Assembly (NCBI GenBank): GCA_019420065.1
Contig: JAHZHX010000026.1
Span: 1,706 to 25,108 of the forward strand
Source of the DNA: Clostridiales bacterium
Lineage (GTDB): Bacteria > Bacillota > Clostridia > Christensenellales > Aristaeellaceae
Direction: 5' to 3'
Length of the DNA: 23,403 nucleotides
In this document: positions 15,045-22,243 of the stretch, one piece after another
Numbering within the stretch: the first letter of the stretch is position 1
Layout: every line of letters begins with the position of its first letter
Position numbers and translations under genes: made by a program
The notes under the pieces: model-generated
Database searches by the model: none
Told to the model about the DNA's origin: nothing
What the model saw: the letters and a program-made list of their open reading frames with translations, nothing else

Positions 15045-15073
15045 TTGACAGCATTTTCCGTCTATGCTACAAT
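15045..15073 (+). promoter_or_regulatory. strong extended -10 promoter for exported paralog 2
   Basis: TTGACA (15045-15050) is 17 bases from TACAAT (15068-15073), with TGC directly before the -10 box as an extended element. It starts ten bases after the preceding terminator, so the second paralog has independent transcription. Confidence 0.85.
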
Positions 15074-15109
15074 AAATATACCAAAACATACATGACGGAG
15101 GATCGCTGA

Positions 15110-16465
15110 ATGAAAAAGCTGTTATCCCTTCTGCTGGCAGTCTGCATGCTGATGACCGGCACTGCAGCACTGGCGGAAAGTGCGCCCGACCCCGCCACGC
15201 AAATCACTGGCTCCATCCATTTTAATCGCGACGCATTCTTTTCCTTTTTTCCCTTTGAGGAAGACAGCGAAGAAGCGCACGTTATCGCTCCGATGCTGGA
15301 TCTGATGGACTGCGCCAGCTTCAGTATGACAAGCTCGGAGCATATCGTCAGCTATCAGCTTTTTATGAACGACCTTCCCGTCGCCGATATGACGCTGCTG
15401 CTGGACGAAAATCAGGATTTTCTTGTCAGCAGCATGTTTCCGCATTTTGGCGTATGCGGCGATTTAGGCCCGCGCTATATGCTCGGCAGCACCGAACTGA
15501 CGGAGGCGGACATGCAGGTACTGCTCAACGCCTTGCTCGGCTATATACAGGATCTATCCGTCTATGGCGCGCAGATATATACGTCGTTTGCCGGGCAGGA
15601 ATCGTTTACGCTCACCTCGCGCCACCTGACCGAAGCGCTGGAAATGTTTTACGCTCGCCTGACCGCGGACGAAGTGCAGGCCATTCTTCAGTCCCTATGG
15701 TCGCAGCCGCCCAACGCTATGCGCGATACGGAAGCCTCCGAAGCGCCCGACCCATTAGCGCAATTCCGCGCCTGGCTGGACGAACAAAAGGCTGCCGAGG
15801 AAACCGACATTGCCAATGTTTCCCTGCGTCTTGAAGCAGACCGCATCCATCTGCAAGCAGACGTATCCAGCCATATGCTTCTGACCTGCGACGTTTTTCC
15901 TGAAGACAACGCGCAAATCGTAGAAATTTCCACTCTCGTCAGCGCGGAGAACCCGGTCTCTGATTGGGACGCTCTGCGCAGCAGCATTTTAAACGGCAGC
16001 TGCGGCGAGGACGCAGGGCTTGCGACGCTCAGCCTTTCGCTGACGGATACCGGAGATCAGCTCGTTCTCTCCCTGCGCGAGACAGATGTGGACGTTTCCT
16101 GCCGGTGCTCGGCGACGATGGATACCGGCGAGGACGAACAGCAGCGCTTCCTCTACCGCCTGGATGTTGCCAGCGCGGGCACACCTCTTTACTCCTTGCA
16201 GTTCGCAGCAGAGCAAGCGGAATTGCCCGCTCCTCCCTCGCTTGAAGGGCTTACGCTCATTGACAGCATGACCATGACCGACGAGGAGCAGCAGGCCCTT
16301 ACCGCCGATGTCGTTGGCTATGGCCTGCCCGCGCTGATGGCCAGAATGCAGCAGGCCGCGCCCGACCAGGTCGCAAAGCTGCTGCAAATGATTATGATGC
16401 TTCAAATGGGCCAGCTGCCCGACGTTATCCTGTCTCCTTTGCCGGACGACGCACCCGCCATGTAA
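15110..16465 (+). CDS. exported acidic protein of unknown function, paralog 2 (451 residues)
   Basis: This is the tandem paralog of the previous protein and has exactly the same length. The signal peptide is residues 1-22 (ending AALAES). Shared landmarks in the same order are FNRDAF, LVSSMFPHFGV, LLNALLGYIQDLSVYG, PSLEGLTLIDSM and YGLPALMARMQQAAPDQVAK with LLQMIMML after it. The middle section has diverged much more than the ends. Unlike paralog 1 it contains several cysteines (for example CGD, CDVF, CGED, CRCS), so the two may differ in disulfides or surroundings. GGAGGAT lies before ATG 15110, and it has its own extended -10 promoter and terminator. Function is unknown; different promoters for two same-length copies suggest expression under different conditions. 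Confidence 0.9.
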   Translation: MKKLLSLLLAVCMLMTGTAALAESAPDPATQITGSIHFNRDAFFSFFPFEEDSEEAHVIAPMLDLMDCASFSMTSSEHIVSYQLFMNDLPVADMTLLLDENQDFLVSSMFPHFGVCGDLGPRYMLGSTELTEADMQVLLNALLGYIQDLSVYGAQIYTSFAGQESFTLTSRHLTEALEMFYARLTADEVQAILQSLWSQPPNAMRDTEASEAPDPLAQFRAWLDEQKAAEETDIANVSLRLEADRIHLQADVSSHMLLTCDVFPEDNAQIVEISTLVSAENPVSDWDALRSSILNGSCGEDAGLATLSLSLTDTGDQLVLSLRETDVDVSCRCSATMDTGEDEQQRFLYRLDVASAGTPLYSLQFAAEQAELPAPPSLEGLTLIDSMTMTDEEQQALTADVVGYGLPALMARMQQAAPDQVAKLLQMIMMLQMGQLPDVILSPLPDDAPAM

Positions 16466-16473
16466 ATGAAAAA

Positions 16474-16512
16474 CGCCGCGAACGGCATTCAACCGTTGGC
16501 GGCGCTTATTTT
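16474..16512. terminator. bidirectional terminator between convergent genes
   Basis: The arms CGCCGC-G-AACGG and CCGTT-G-GCGGCG pair over 11 base pairs with one G-G mismatch and a seven-base loop. TTATTTT follows on the plus strand and TTTTTC on the minus strand, so it can end both the exported paralog and the phosphatase gene. Confidence 0.8.
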
Positions 16513-16522
16513 GTTTTGGGCT

Positions 16523-17173
16523 TTAACCAAGCATGATGGACAGCGCTTCCCCGGGCTGCGCCACAATACGTGTCGCGCCCGCCGCATGCAGCTCCTCCCG
16601 GGAACGGAAACCCCAGCCGACGGCGATAAAGTTCATCCCTGCGCCGCGGCAGCAGGCCAGGTCGGTCGGCGTATCGCCCAGATACCAGAATTCATCCGGC
16701 TTCAGCCCCATCTCCGCGGCGATTTGCAGCGCCGCTGTGGGATCGGGCTTAATGGGCACACCCTCGCGCCGCCCGCGGGTGATTTCAAACGGCGATACCG
16801 GGAAATAATGCCCAATGACCGTCGCCACATCGGGATCATCCTTGTTGGACAGCACCACAAGCCGCAGTCCGGCCGCTTTCAGGGCCGACAGCATATCCGC
16901 CACGCCCTCGTAAAGATAGGATTCGTCAAAGCAATGCCCTGCGTACAGCTCGCTGTATTTTGCCAAAATTTCAGGCACTTTCTCCTGATGGTTCTCTCCG
17001 GCGGCACGCTCGCACAGCTTCAGCGCGCCATTGCCCGTCATATAACGGTAATTCGGCATGGGATATTCCGGCAGCGCCATTTGGCGCAGCACGGTATTCA
17101 TACAGCGGGAAATATCGGGAAGCGAATTCAGCAGCGTTCCATCCAGATCAAAAAGAACTGCCTTTTTTGTCAT
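16523..17173 (-). CDS. HAD-superfamily phosphatase, phosphoglycolate phosphatase-like
   Basis: The 216-residue protein has all four HAD motifs: DLDGT with nucleophile D9 and acid D11, VLSNKDD with S109, the lysine K142 in PIKPDP, and LGDTPTD with D167 and D171. The helical cap inserted between motifs I and II (about 15-85) is the type seen in phosphoglycolate phosphatase (Gph) and pyrophosphatase PpaX. DDPDVATVIGHYF is typical of the Gph group. The likely reaction is hydrolysis of a small phosphate ester such as 2-phosphoglycolate, but substrate specificity cannot be read. It starts at ATG 17173 after GAGGTGA and is a single-gene unit between divergent and convergent neighbours. Confidence 0.9.
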   Translation of the reverse strand: MTKKAVLFDLDGTLLNSLPDISRCMNTVLRQMALPEYPMPNYRYMTGNGALKLCERAAGENHQEKVPEILAKYSELYAGHCFDESYLYEGVADMLSALKAAGLRLVVLSNKDDPDVATVIGHYFPVSPFEITRGRREGVPIKPDPTAALQIAAEMGLKPDEFWYLGDTPTDLACCRGAGMNFIAVGWGFRSREELHAAGATRIVAQPGEALSIMLG

Positions 17174-17195
17174 AAATCAAATCACCTCAGCTGGT

Positions 17196-17224
17196 ATTTT
17201 ATCACACGCGCCTGCATGAAGCAA
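17196..17224 (-). promoter_or_regulatory. probable extended -10 promoter for the HAD phosphatase
   Basis: On the minus strand, TAAAAT (17201-17196) is preceded by TGA as an extended -10 element. A partial -35 box, TTGCTT (17224-17219), lies 17 bases upstream. The start point would be about 15-20 bases before the ATG at 17173. Confidence 0.5.
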
Positions 17225-17262
17225 TAAAAATCCGCGCATACTTTGCCTGGAGGTGTATTGCC

Positions 17263-17799
17263 ATGGAAACCGATCATGAAAAGAAAAGCCGCCATATTCG
17301 ACTGGCAGCCGTATGCGTCCTCTCCCTGACCCTGATTGTCACCCTCACTGTCGCCGCCCTGCGCACAAACGCGCGCACCGCGTCCAAAACACGCGAAACG
17401 GTGGAAGAAAACTGCGTTCTGGTGCAAACGCTGCATTACAGCCGCTGCGGTCACGAGGTCACGCGCCGCGTGCCCGCCGACAAGGAATATAAGGGCTGCA
17501 CCCTGCAGCAAATGCAGGACGCTTATCCCGACTGGTCGATCACCGCGTTCTCCCCGGCCGAGATCGTCATGAGCTGCACTTTGCAGCTGTACTGCCCCGA
17601 TCATTTGGTCGTTATGCCCGACGGCGCGGGCGTGCTTGGCGTATATGAAAACGTATACGGCGACGGCTATGCCCTGCGCAATCAGCTGGATATTCCCCTG
17701 GGCGTGCTGCCCGAGGACACGCGCGAAACCGTTCACCTGGGCATCGGCTTTGCCAACGAAGCGGACATCGAGCGCTGGCTTGAAACCTTTGAAAGTTGA
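17263..17799 (+). CDS. BofC-like membrane-anchored protein
   Basis: The 178-residue protein has a short basic cytoplasmic end and one membrane segment (about 13-34), then an extracytoplasmic domain. This carries YSRCGHEVTRRVP, GCTLQQMQDAYPDWSITAFSP, YCPDHLVV, and a C-terminal part (GVLGVYENVYGDG, then LPEDTRETVHLGIGF and a final helix). The pattern 'G.TL..l...YP.W.i..F' followed by a compact domain with a 'GVLxVY' strand resembles BofC. BofC is the intermembrane-space protein that tunes SpoIVB signalling to sigma-K processing in Bacillus; clostridial relatives often carry the extra cysteines. The start at 17263 follows GGAGGTG. The next gene, a carboxypeptidase, has its own promoter over this gene's stop codon. 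The family call rests on motif recall and is moderate. Confidence 0.6.
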   Translation: METDHEKKSRHIRLAAVCVLSLTLIVTLTVAALRTNARTASKTRETVEENCVLVQTLHYSRCGHEVTRRVPADKEYKGCTLQQMQDAYPDWSITAFSPAEIVMSCTLQLYCPDHLVVMPDGAGVLGVYENVYGDGYALRNQLDIPLGVLPEDTRETVHLGIGFANEADIERWLETFES

Positions 17800-17824
17800 C
17801 ATGAACCGTTAAAACAGGTATACT
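17796..17824 (+). promoter_or_regulatory. sigma-A promoter overlapping the bofC-like stop codon
   Basis: TTGACA (17796-17801) is 17 bases from TATACT (17819-17824). The TGA stop of the preceding gene (17797-17799) lies within the -35 box. It serves the carboxypeptidase gene, which has AGGAGGT shortly before its ATG. Confidence 0.83.
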
Positions 17825-17858
17825 GAACAGGTGTCAAAAGCACAGGAGGTACGTTAAG

Positions 17859-19166
17859 ATGAAACAAAACGGGCACATGCCGCCCGCGGCGCTGGCGTTG
17901 ATTATTCTTCTGACCGGCCTGATCCTGTGGGTAGGCGTCGCCGCCATATCAAACCAGCAAGCATACCGGCGCGAGGCAAGCATTACGCCCACGCCTTCCA
18001 TCACACCGCGCACGGTGCGCATTACCGAGGATCCCTCGCTGCCTACTTCCACCCCGACGCCCCGCATTTTGCAGGTCAATTCTGCGGGCATAGAGGTAAA
18101 GCAGCTGCAGCAGCGTTTGCAGGAGCTGGGCTTTTATAACGGCGCGCTGGACGGTCAGTACGGCAGCGGCACCAAAACGGCGGTAGCGTCCTTCCAGCTC
18201 CAGCATGGCCTCAAAAACGACGGCGTTGCCGGCGAGCTCACGCTGAACCTGCTCTATTCCGAAAACGCGCAGCCCTTTACGGCCACGCCCACGCCCTCGG
18301 CCACGCCGGAGATCAGCACGCTTTCCTCCGGTTCCTACGGCGAAGCGGTCAAGCAGCTTCAGCAGCGCCTGCATGCGCTGTCGTTTTACAGCGGCGCGAT
18401 CGACGGCGATTTTGGCAAGGGTACCAAGGCGGCCGTAAAGCTTTTCCAGCAGCAGCACGGCCTGGACGCAGACGGCATTGCCGGCGCGCAAACGCTGGCG
18501 CTTTTGTATTCTGACGAGGCCAAAACGCTGGTCGTTACCCCCACGCCCGAGGCGATCACCGTCCTGTCCGGCTCGCTTCCGCTGCTGGTCAACAAAGAGC
18601 ATCCCGTCGGGGAGGACTTTCTGCCCGGCAATCTGGTCAACATGACGGAATATTGCGACGCGTCGCTTGTCAAGATCAAGTACGACGGCATGCAGGGCGT
18701 GCGGGAAGCCGTGGACGCGCTTATCGAAATGCTTGCCGCCGCCAAGGCCGACGGCATTACCAACTGGCAGGTCAGCGCCGCCTACCGCAGCTATGCCGAC
18801 CAGCAGGATATCTTTAACAGCAACGTGCGAAATTATATGAACAAAAATGGCCTGAGCCGTGAAAAGGCCATCAGCGCCACCCGGCAGACGGTAGCCGATC
18901 CCGGCGCCAGCGAGCATCATACCGGCCTTGCCTTTGACATGACCGTGCCCGGTAAAACCTTCAAATATACCGATCAGTGCAAGTGGCTCCATAAGCATTG
19001 CTGGGAATACGGCTTTATTCTGCGCTATACCGAAGAAAAGCAAAGCATCACCGGCTTTTTGGCCGAGGCGTGGCATATCCGCTACGTCGGCGTTGAACAC
19101 AGTTTGAACATGCGCGATAACGGCCTTTGCCTGGAAGAATACCTGCAATACGCGACGCTGCAATAA
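17859..19166 (+). CDS. VanY-type D-Ala-D-Ala carboxypeptidase with two peptidoglycan-binding domains
   Basis: The 435-residue protein has an N-terminal membrane anchor (about 10-31) and Thr/Pro-rich linkers (TPTPSITP, TATPTPSATP, TPTPEA) between domains. Two PG_binding_1 domains lie at about 75-133 (VKQLQQRLQELGFYNGALDG) and 160-218 (VKQLQQRLHALSFYSGAIDG). A VanY/LAS metallopeptidase domain covers about 270-435. The zinc and catalytic motifs are complete: SxHxxGxAxD (S351, H353, G356, A358, D360) and ExxH (E403, H406), with SAAYRSYADQQ (306-316) forming the substrate pocket. The enzyme should trim the terminal D-alanine from peptidoglycan stem peptides outside the membrane. With two anchoring domains it is likely a housekeeping or sporulation wall enzyme; no vanA/vanH/vanX genes are near, so a glycopeptide-resistance role is not indicated. 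Confidence 0.93.
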   Translation: MKQNGHMPPAALALIILLTGLILWVGVAAISNQQAYRREASITPTPSITPRTVRITEDPSLPTSTPTPRILQVNSAGIEVKQLQQRLQELGFYNGALDGQYGSGTKTAVASFQLQHGLKNDGVAGELTLNLLYSENAQPFTATPTPSATPEISTLSSGSYGEAVKQLQQRLHALSFYSGAIDGDFGKGTKAAVKLFQQQHGLDADGIAGAQTLALLYSDEAKTLVVTPTPEAITVLSGSLPLLVNKEHPVGEDFLPGNLVNMTEYCDASLVKIKYDGMQGVREAVDALIEMLAAAKADGITNWQVSAAYRSYADQQDIFNSNVRNYMNKNGLSREKAISATRQTVADPGASEHHTGLAFDMTVPGKTFKYTDQCKWLHKHCWEYGFILRYTEEKQSITGFLAEAWHIRYVGVEHSLNMRDNGLCLEEYLQYATLQ

Positions 19167-19263
19167 TTTTTACAATTTCTATGGATGAAGAAGCATCTCC
19201 GCTTCGTCTATATATACGGAAAGAGTTTCCAAACATACTAAATCCTGAAAGGACAATAAAGAA

Positions 19264-20271
19264 ATGAAAAAACTGTTTGCGCTTTTGACTGTTCTATCGC
19301 TGCTGTTTGCCTCCTGCGCGCTGGCGGACGAGGGCCCAGCGCCCGTGTACGCGATCGTCAATAACAGCGCTTCCTCCGCGCGGCTGAACCTGCGTTCCGC
19401 CCCGGATCAGAATGCGTCCTCGCTGGGACAGTTCTACAACGGCACCTTCGTGCAGATTCTTGCCAACTTCAACGACACATGGGCCGAAGTGCAAGTAGGC
19501 AACAGTCAGGGCTACATGATGCGCGCTTATTTGCAGACCGATCTGTACACCTCCGCGGTTAAATCGACCGCTCCGGTGATGACCGTCACCAGCGCCAGCG
19601 CGATGCTGCGCTCCACCCCTTCGAATACCGAAGGCACGAGCCTGGGGCTGTTTGCCAAAGGCACCACGGTCATGGTGCTTGGCACGCTAAGCAACTGGTA
19701 CTATGTGCAGCTTGGCGGCATGACCGGCTACATCGCCTCCTCCGCGCTCAAGAGCAGCGCCGTCTCGTCCTCGGGTTCCTCCAACTCCAACTGGAACGAC
19801 GGCCCTGTGGGCGCGCATGCCGCGTCGGACTGGACGCTCAATTACAGCGTCAGCGTGGCGACCGTAAAGAATCCCGACGCCGCCGACCGTCTGCACCTGC
19901 GCAAGGAAGCCACGACCAAGGCCTCTTCCCTGGGCAAGTATTATAACGGCGTTCGCGTCATTCTGCTGGGCGACACCAGCGGCGAGTTTACCCACGTCGG
20001 CATTGGCATGGAAAACGGCTATCGCCTGGAAGGCTATATGAAAACCGAATTCCTCGATTTGACTAACACCACCAAAAGCTCCATGCCCGAAATCACGGTC
20101 AAGATCAGCAAGGGGTCCGCGCCCCTGTACCAGAGCCGCAGCACCGAAAGCCCCGTGCTCGGCCAGTATGAAAACGGCGTCAAGGCCGCGCTGATGGGCT
20201 TCAGCGGCAACTGGGCGCACATCCTGGTGGACGGCAAGATCGGCTTCATGCAGATCAAATACCTCAAATAA
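19264..20271 (+). CDS. secreted protein with four bacterial SH3 domains
   Basis: The 335-residue protein has a signal peptide (residues 1-21, ending SCALA|DE). The cysteine before ALA does not give a convincing lipobox. Four SH3b-like repeats follow: about 28-95 (ARLNLRSAPDQNASSLG), 103-165 (AMLRSTPSNTEGTSLG), 195-270 (DRLHLRKEATTKASSLG) and 278-335 (APLYQSRSTESPVLG). Each ends with a 'W/F-x-x-V/I...GYM/GFM' strand pair. A Ser/Asn linker separates repeats 2 and 3. Such domains bind cell-wall peptides and often target wall hydrolases, but no catalytic domain is present, so this is probably a wall-binding or scaffold protein. It starts at ATG 19264 after AAAGGA. I could not identify a convincing promoter in the 97 bases before it, so read-through from the carboxypeptidase gene is possible. 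Confidence 0.9.
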   Translation: MKKLFALLTVLSLLFASCALADEGPAPVYAIVNNSASSARLNLRSAPDQNASSLGQFYNGTFVQILANFNDTWAEVQVGNSQGYMMRAYLQTDLYTSAVKSTAPVMTVTSASAMLRSTPSNTEGTSLGLFAKGTTVMVLGTLSNWYYVQLGGMTGYIASSALKSSAVSSSGSSNSNWNDGPVGAHAASDWTLNYSVSVATVKNPDAADRLHLRKEATTKASSLGKYYNGVRVILLGDTSGEFTHVGIGMENGYRLEGYMKTEFLDLTNTTKSSMPEITVKISKGSAPLYQSRSTESPVLGQYENGVKAALMGFSGNWAHILVDGKIGFMQIKYLK

Positions 20272-20273
20272 TT

Positions 20274-20316
20274 GTTTGGCAGCAAGGCGCTTTTCCGCCT
20301 CTCAGTTTGGCAGCAA
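20274..20316. repeat. 12-base direct repeat flanking a small hairpin
   Basis: GTTTGGCAGCAA occurs at 20274-20285 and again at 20305-20316. Between them AGGCG (20285-20289) can pair with CGCCT (20296-20300). It lies directly after the SH3-protein stop codon; no function is evident. Confidence 0.6.
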
Positions 20317-20329
20317 ATTCGATATATTA

Positions 20330-20359
20330 CGCCCTCCGGGAATCACATCCCGGAGGGCG
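20330..20359. terminator. bidirectional terminator hairpin between the SH3 and SIS genes
   Basis: CGCCCTCCGGGA (20330-20341) pairs perfectly over 12 bases with TCCCGGAGGGCG (20348-20359) around a six-base loop. Only AT-rich, not pure T, tracts follow on either strand (ATTTATATTTA and TAATATATCGAATTT). The position between convergent genes fits a shared terminator. Confidence 0.75.
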
Positions 20360-20374
20360 CTGTATGATTTATAT

Positions 20375-20971
20375 TTACTTTTCGTTCTCGCGCAGCTCGC
20401 CCAGCTTACCGCCCGGATGGCGCAGCACATATTCCTGCGGCGTGATCGCGCGCTTTTCCTGAAGTACCACCGACAGGGCCTGCAGCACCAGCGTTTCCGC
20501 CAGAATGCTGTTGCGCGGCGCGCGGTTGAGCGGGCCGCCCTCTTCCTCAACGCCTGCATACAGATGCGCGTCGGCATACCTTGCCAGCCAGGACTGCGCG
20601 TTGCCCGTCACGCCAATCAGCTTGCAGCCGTTGTTGCGGATGGCAATGGCCGTGGCCTTCATCTCCGCCGTCTCGCCGCTGTTGGAAATGCAGATGACCG
20701 CATCCCCCGCGACCAGCTGCCCGCAGGAACCATGCACGGCCTCCGTGCCGTGAAGGAAATAGGTTGGCGTGCCCGTGGAGGACAAAAGAGAAGCCATATA
20801 ATTGGCCACATGGCTGGGCTTGCCAATGCCGGTAATATGCACGCGCCCGCCGTTTTTCTGCGCTTCCCAAATCAGCCCGGCCGCGGCAAGCAGCTCTTCC
20901 TCCTTGATCTCCCGGCAGGAGCGCTCAAAGCTCCGCAGCGCGCTGTTCAAAAAATAACTCAGCTTTTCCAT
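20375..20971 (-). CDS. SIS-domain sugar-phosphate isomerase, KdsD/GutQ-like, without CBS domains
   Basis: The 198-residue protein is one SIS domain. GIGKPSHVANYMASLLSSTG (48-67) forms the first strand and helix, SNSGET (96-101) binds the phosphosugar, and HPGGKLG (185-191) is the signature that arabinose-5-phosphate isomerases (KdsD, GutQ) show as HPGGALG. EAVHGSCGQL (77-86) matches their AxHGDLG region, so H80 and H185 may be catalytic. KdsD and GutQ are about 320 residues with two C-terminal CBS domains, absent here. As this is a Gram-positive without Kdo, the substrate is probably another ketose or aldose phosphate. The ATG follows the ribokinase stop with no gap (TAAATG), so the two genes are tightly coupled and probably act on the same sugar. 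Confidence 0.85.
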   Translation of the reverse strand: MEKLSYFLNSALRSFERSCREIKEEELLAAAGLIWEAQKNGGRVHITGIGKPSHVANYMASLLSSTGTPTYFLHGTEAVHGSCGQLVAGDAVICISNSGETAEMKATAIAIRNNGCKLIGVTGNAQSWLARYADAHLYAGVEEEGGPLNRAPRNSILAETLVLQALSVVLQEKRAITPQEYVLRHPGGKLGELRENEK

Positions 20972-21985
20972 TTACTCTCCATCCTTTCCAGCTTGCAGGC
21001 AAACAAACGGCGAAGTATCCGCCTCCCGCTCCCGCATCAGCGCAAGCACCTCGTCAATCGTTGGCAGGCTGGGCTGCGCGCCCATACGGCACACCGTCAG
21101 CGCCGCCGTGCAGTTGGCAAAACGCAGCACCTCGTCCATTGGCAGCCCCAGGCAGACCGCCGTGCTGAACGCGCCCACAAAGCTGTCCCCCGCCGCCGTC
21201 GGATCTTTTACATCCAAGCCCTTCAGCGCAGGACTGACGGTCAAGCGCTCTGCGCTGTCCAAATACGCCACGCCGCGGCTGCCCAGCGTAATCAGGGCAT
21301 TTTCCACGCCCATGGCGCGGATGGCTTTCAGCGCGCGGACGATCCCCTCGTCGTCATCCACCGCCACGCCCGTCATCAGCGCCGCCTCATGCTCGTTCGG
21401 CGAAATATAGGTGATGTTTTTCAGCACGTCCGCCGGAACGGGCGAATAGGGCGCGCTGTTGAGCATTACTGGAACACCTTTTTTCCTGGCATATGAAGCG
21501 ACCAGCCGGTTGATTTCCATGGGGATCTCCAGCTGCAAAATCACCAGATCATAGCTGGCAATTTCCTCTTCCAGGAATGCCACTTCCTCCGGCTTGATTT
21601 CCATATTGGCCCCGGGCACCACAATAATGCGGTTGCTGGTCGCGCCCTGCCCCACCTCCAGCTGCACGTTGCCGATGGCCGAAAAGATCTCCTTGTCCAC
21701 TACCACGCGGGATACGTCCACCCCAGCGCGCCGGGCGCTGTCCAGCAGCTCCCGGCCAAAAGCGTCGTCGCCCACTTTGCCCATCATGGTCACATCGGCG
21801 CCCAAACGGGCGGCCTGCACCGCCTGATTGGCGCCCTTGCCTCCCGGAGCCGTCTGATAGCCGCAGCCCAGCACCGATTCTCCGCTTGCGGGAAAACGCT
21901 CGGCGCTGACAATCAAATCCATCACAAAGCTGCCGACAACCAGGATTCTTGGGCGGCGCGCCGCTGCTTTTCCGTTTCCGTCCAT
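20972..21985 (-). CDS. rbsK: ribokinase (PfkB family sugar kinase)
   Basis: The 337-residue protein is a PfkB-family carbohydrate kinase. It shows the first signature GGKGANQAVQAARLG (48-62), the N-terminal strand VVGSFVMDL, a sugar-binding region with ASGESV, and the C-terminal signature DPTAAGDSFVGAF (261-273) with catalytic D267. SPNEHEA (195-201) and ITLGSRG (232-238) fit ribokinase. The reaction is ATP-dependent phosphorylation of ribose or a similar sugar at O5. I chose ATG 21985: the first conserved strand begins only about 12 residues later, and an upstream ATG at 22054 would add 23 non-conserved residues. No sugar transporter or RbsD is nearby, and the SIS isomerase gene follows directly, so the sugar could differ from ribose. 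Confidence 0.88.
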   Translation of the reverse strand: MDGNGKAAARRPRILVVGSFVMDLIVSAERFPASGESVLGCGYQTAPGGKGANQAVQAARLGADVTMMGKVGDDAFGRELLDSARRAGVDVSRVVVDKEIFSAIGNVQLEVGQGATSNRIIVVPGANMEIKPEEVAFLEEEIASYDLVILQLEIPMEINRLVASYARKKGVPVMLNSAPYSPVPADVLKNITYISPNEHEAALMTGVAVDDDEGIVRALKAIRAMGVENALITLGSRGVAYLDSAERLTVSPALKGLDVKDPTAAGDSFVGAFSTAVCLGLPMDEVLRFANCTAALTVCRMGAQPSLPTIDEVLALMREREADTSPFVCLQAGKDGE

Positions 21986-22041
21986 TGTTCCATCTTCTCC
22001 CTGATTTTTTCTGCAATCATGTTGATAATGCCGCTGTCCAT
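21922..22041 (-). CDS. possible 39-codon leader ORF overlapping the ribokinase start
   Basis: A frame different from ribokinase opens at ATG 22041 and stops at 21922-21924, covering the ribokinase start. Its product begins MDSGIINMIAEKIREKMEQW and continues with a charged helix. It looks more protein-like than the in-frame upstream extension of ribokinase. It has no convincing ribosome binding site, so it may be chance. Confidence 0.22.
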   Translation of the reverse strand: MDSGIINMIAEKIREKMEQWTETEKQRRAAQESWLSAAL

Positions 22042-22066
22042 ACCAGCTTTGCATTATACACAGAGC

Positions 22067-22075
22067 ATTATATCA
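22067..22075 (-). promoter_or_regulatory. probable extended -10 promoter for the ribokinase-SIS pair
   Basis: On the minus strand TGATATAAT (22075-22067) combines an extended TG element with a perfect -10 box. No good -35 box is visible. A second TATAAT lies at 22058-22053. Transcription from the first would leave a leader of about 75 bases before ATG 21985. Confidence 0.5.
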
Positions 22076-22179
22076 TACCGGCGGGCATATTACCATCCGC
22101 TTTTCGGGCCTTCGGCAAAGGATTTTGCTGTTTTTTTCTCGTTTTCAGCGCCCGCCGCGTGGGAATATGCGCAAAAGAT

Positions 22180-22208
22180 TTGACGCAGCGCCCGCATTGT
22201 GCTATAAT
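22180..22208 (+). promoter_or_regulatory. strong promoter for yebC
   Basis: TTGACG (22180-22185) is 17 bases from TATAAT (22203-22208), with TGC directly before the -10 box as an extended element. The start point near 22215 leaves a leader of about 30 bases containing GGAGGG (22231-22236). Confidence 0.88.
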
Positions 22209-22243
22209 TCTTCGGTACAATCGAGATTCTGGAGGGATTTTAC

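Noticed and set aside
17949..19163. A 404-residue open frame antisense to the carboxypeptidase gene
   Set aside because: It mirrors the strong VanY and peptidoglycan-binding coding sequence; the product shows no signature and no start signals.
17859..19166. Vancomycin-resistance vanY cassette
   Set aside because: The catalytic motifs fit VanY-type carboxypeptidases, but no vanS/vanR, vanH, vanA or vanX genes are nearby and the two wall-binding domains suit ordinary wall remodelling.
20274..20316. Target-site duplication or small mobile element at the 12-base direct repeats
   Set aside because: The segment between the repeats is only 19 bases and carries just a five-base-pair hairpin; no terminal inverted repeats or transposase remnants are present.
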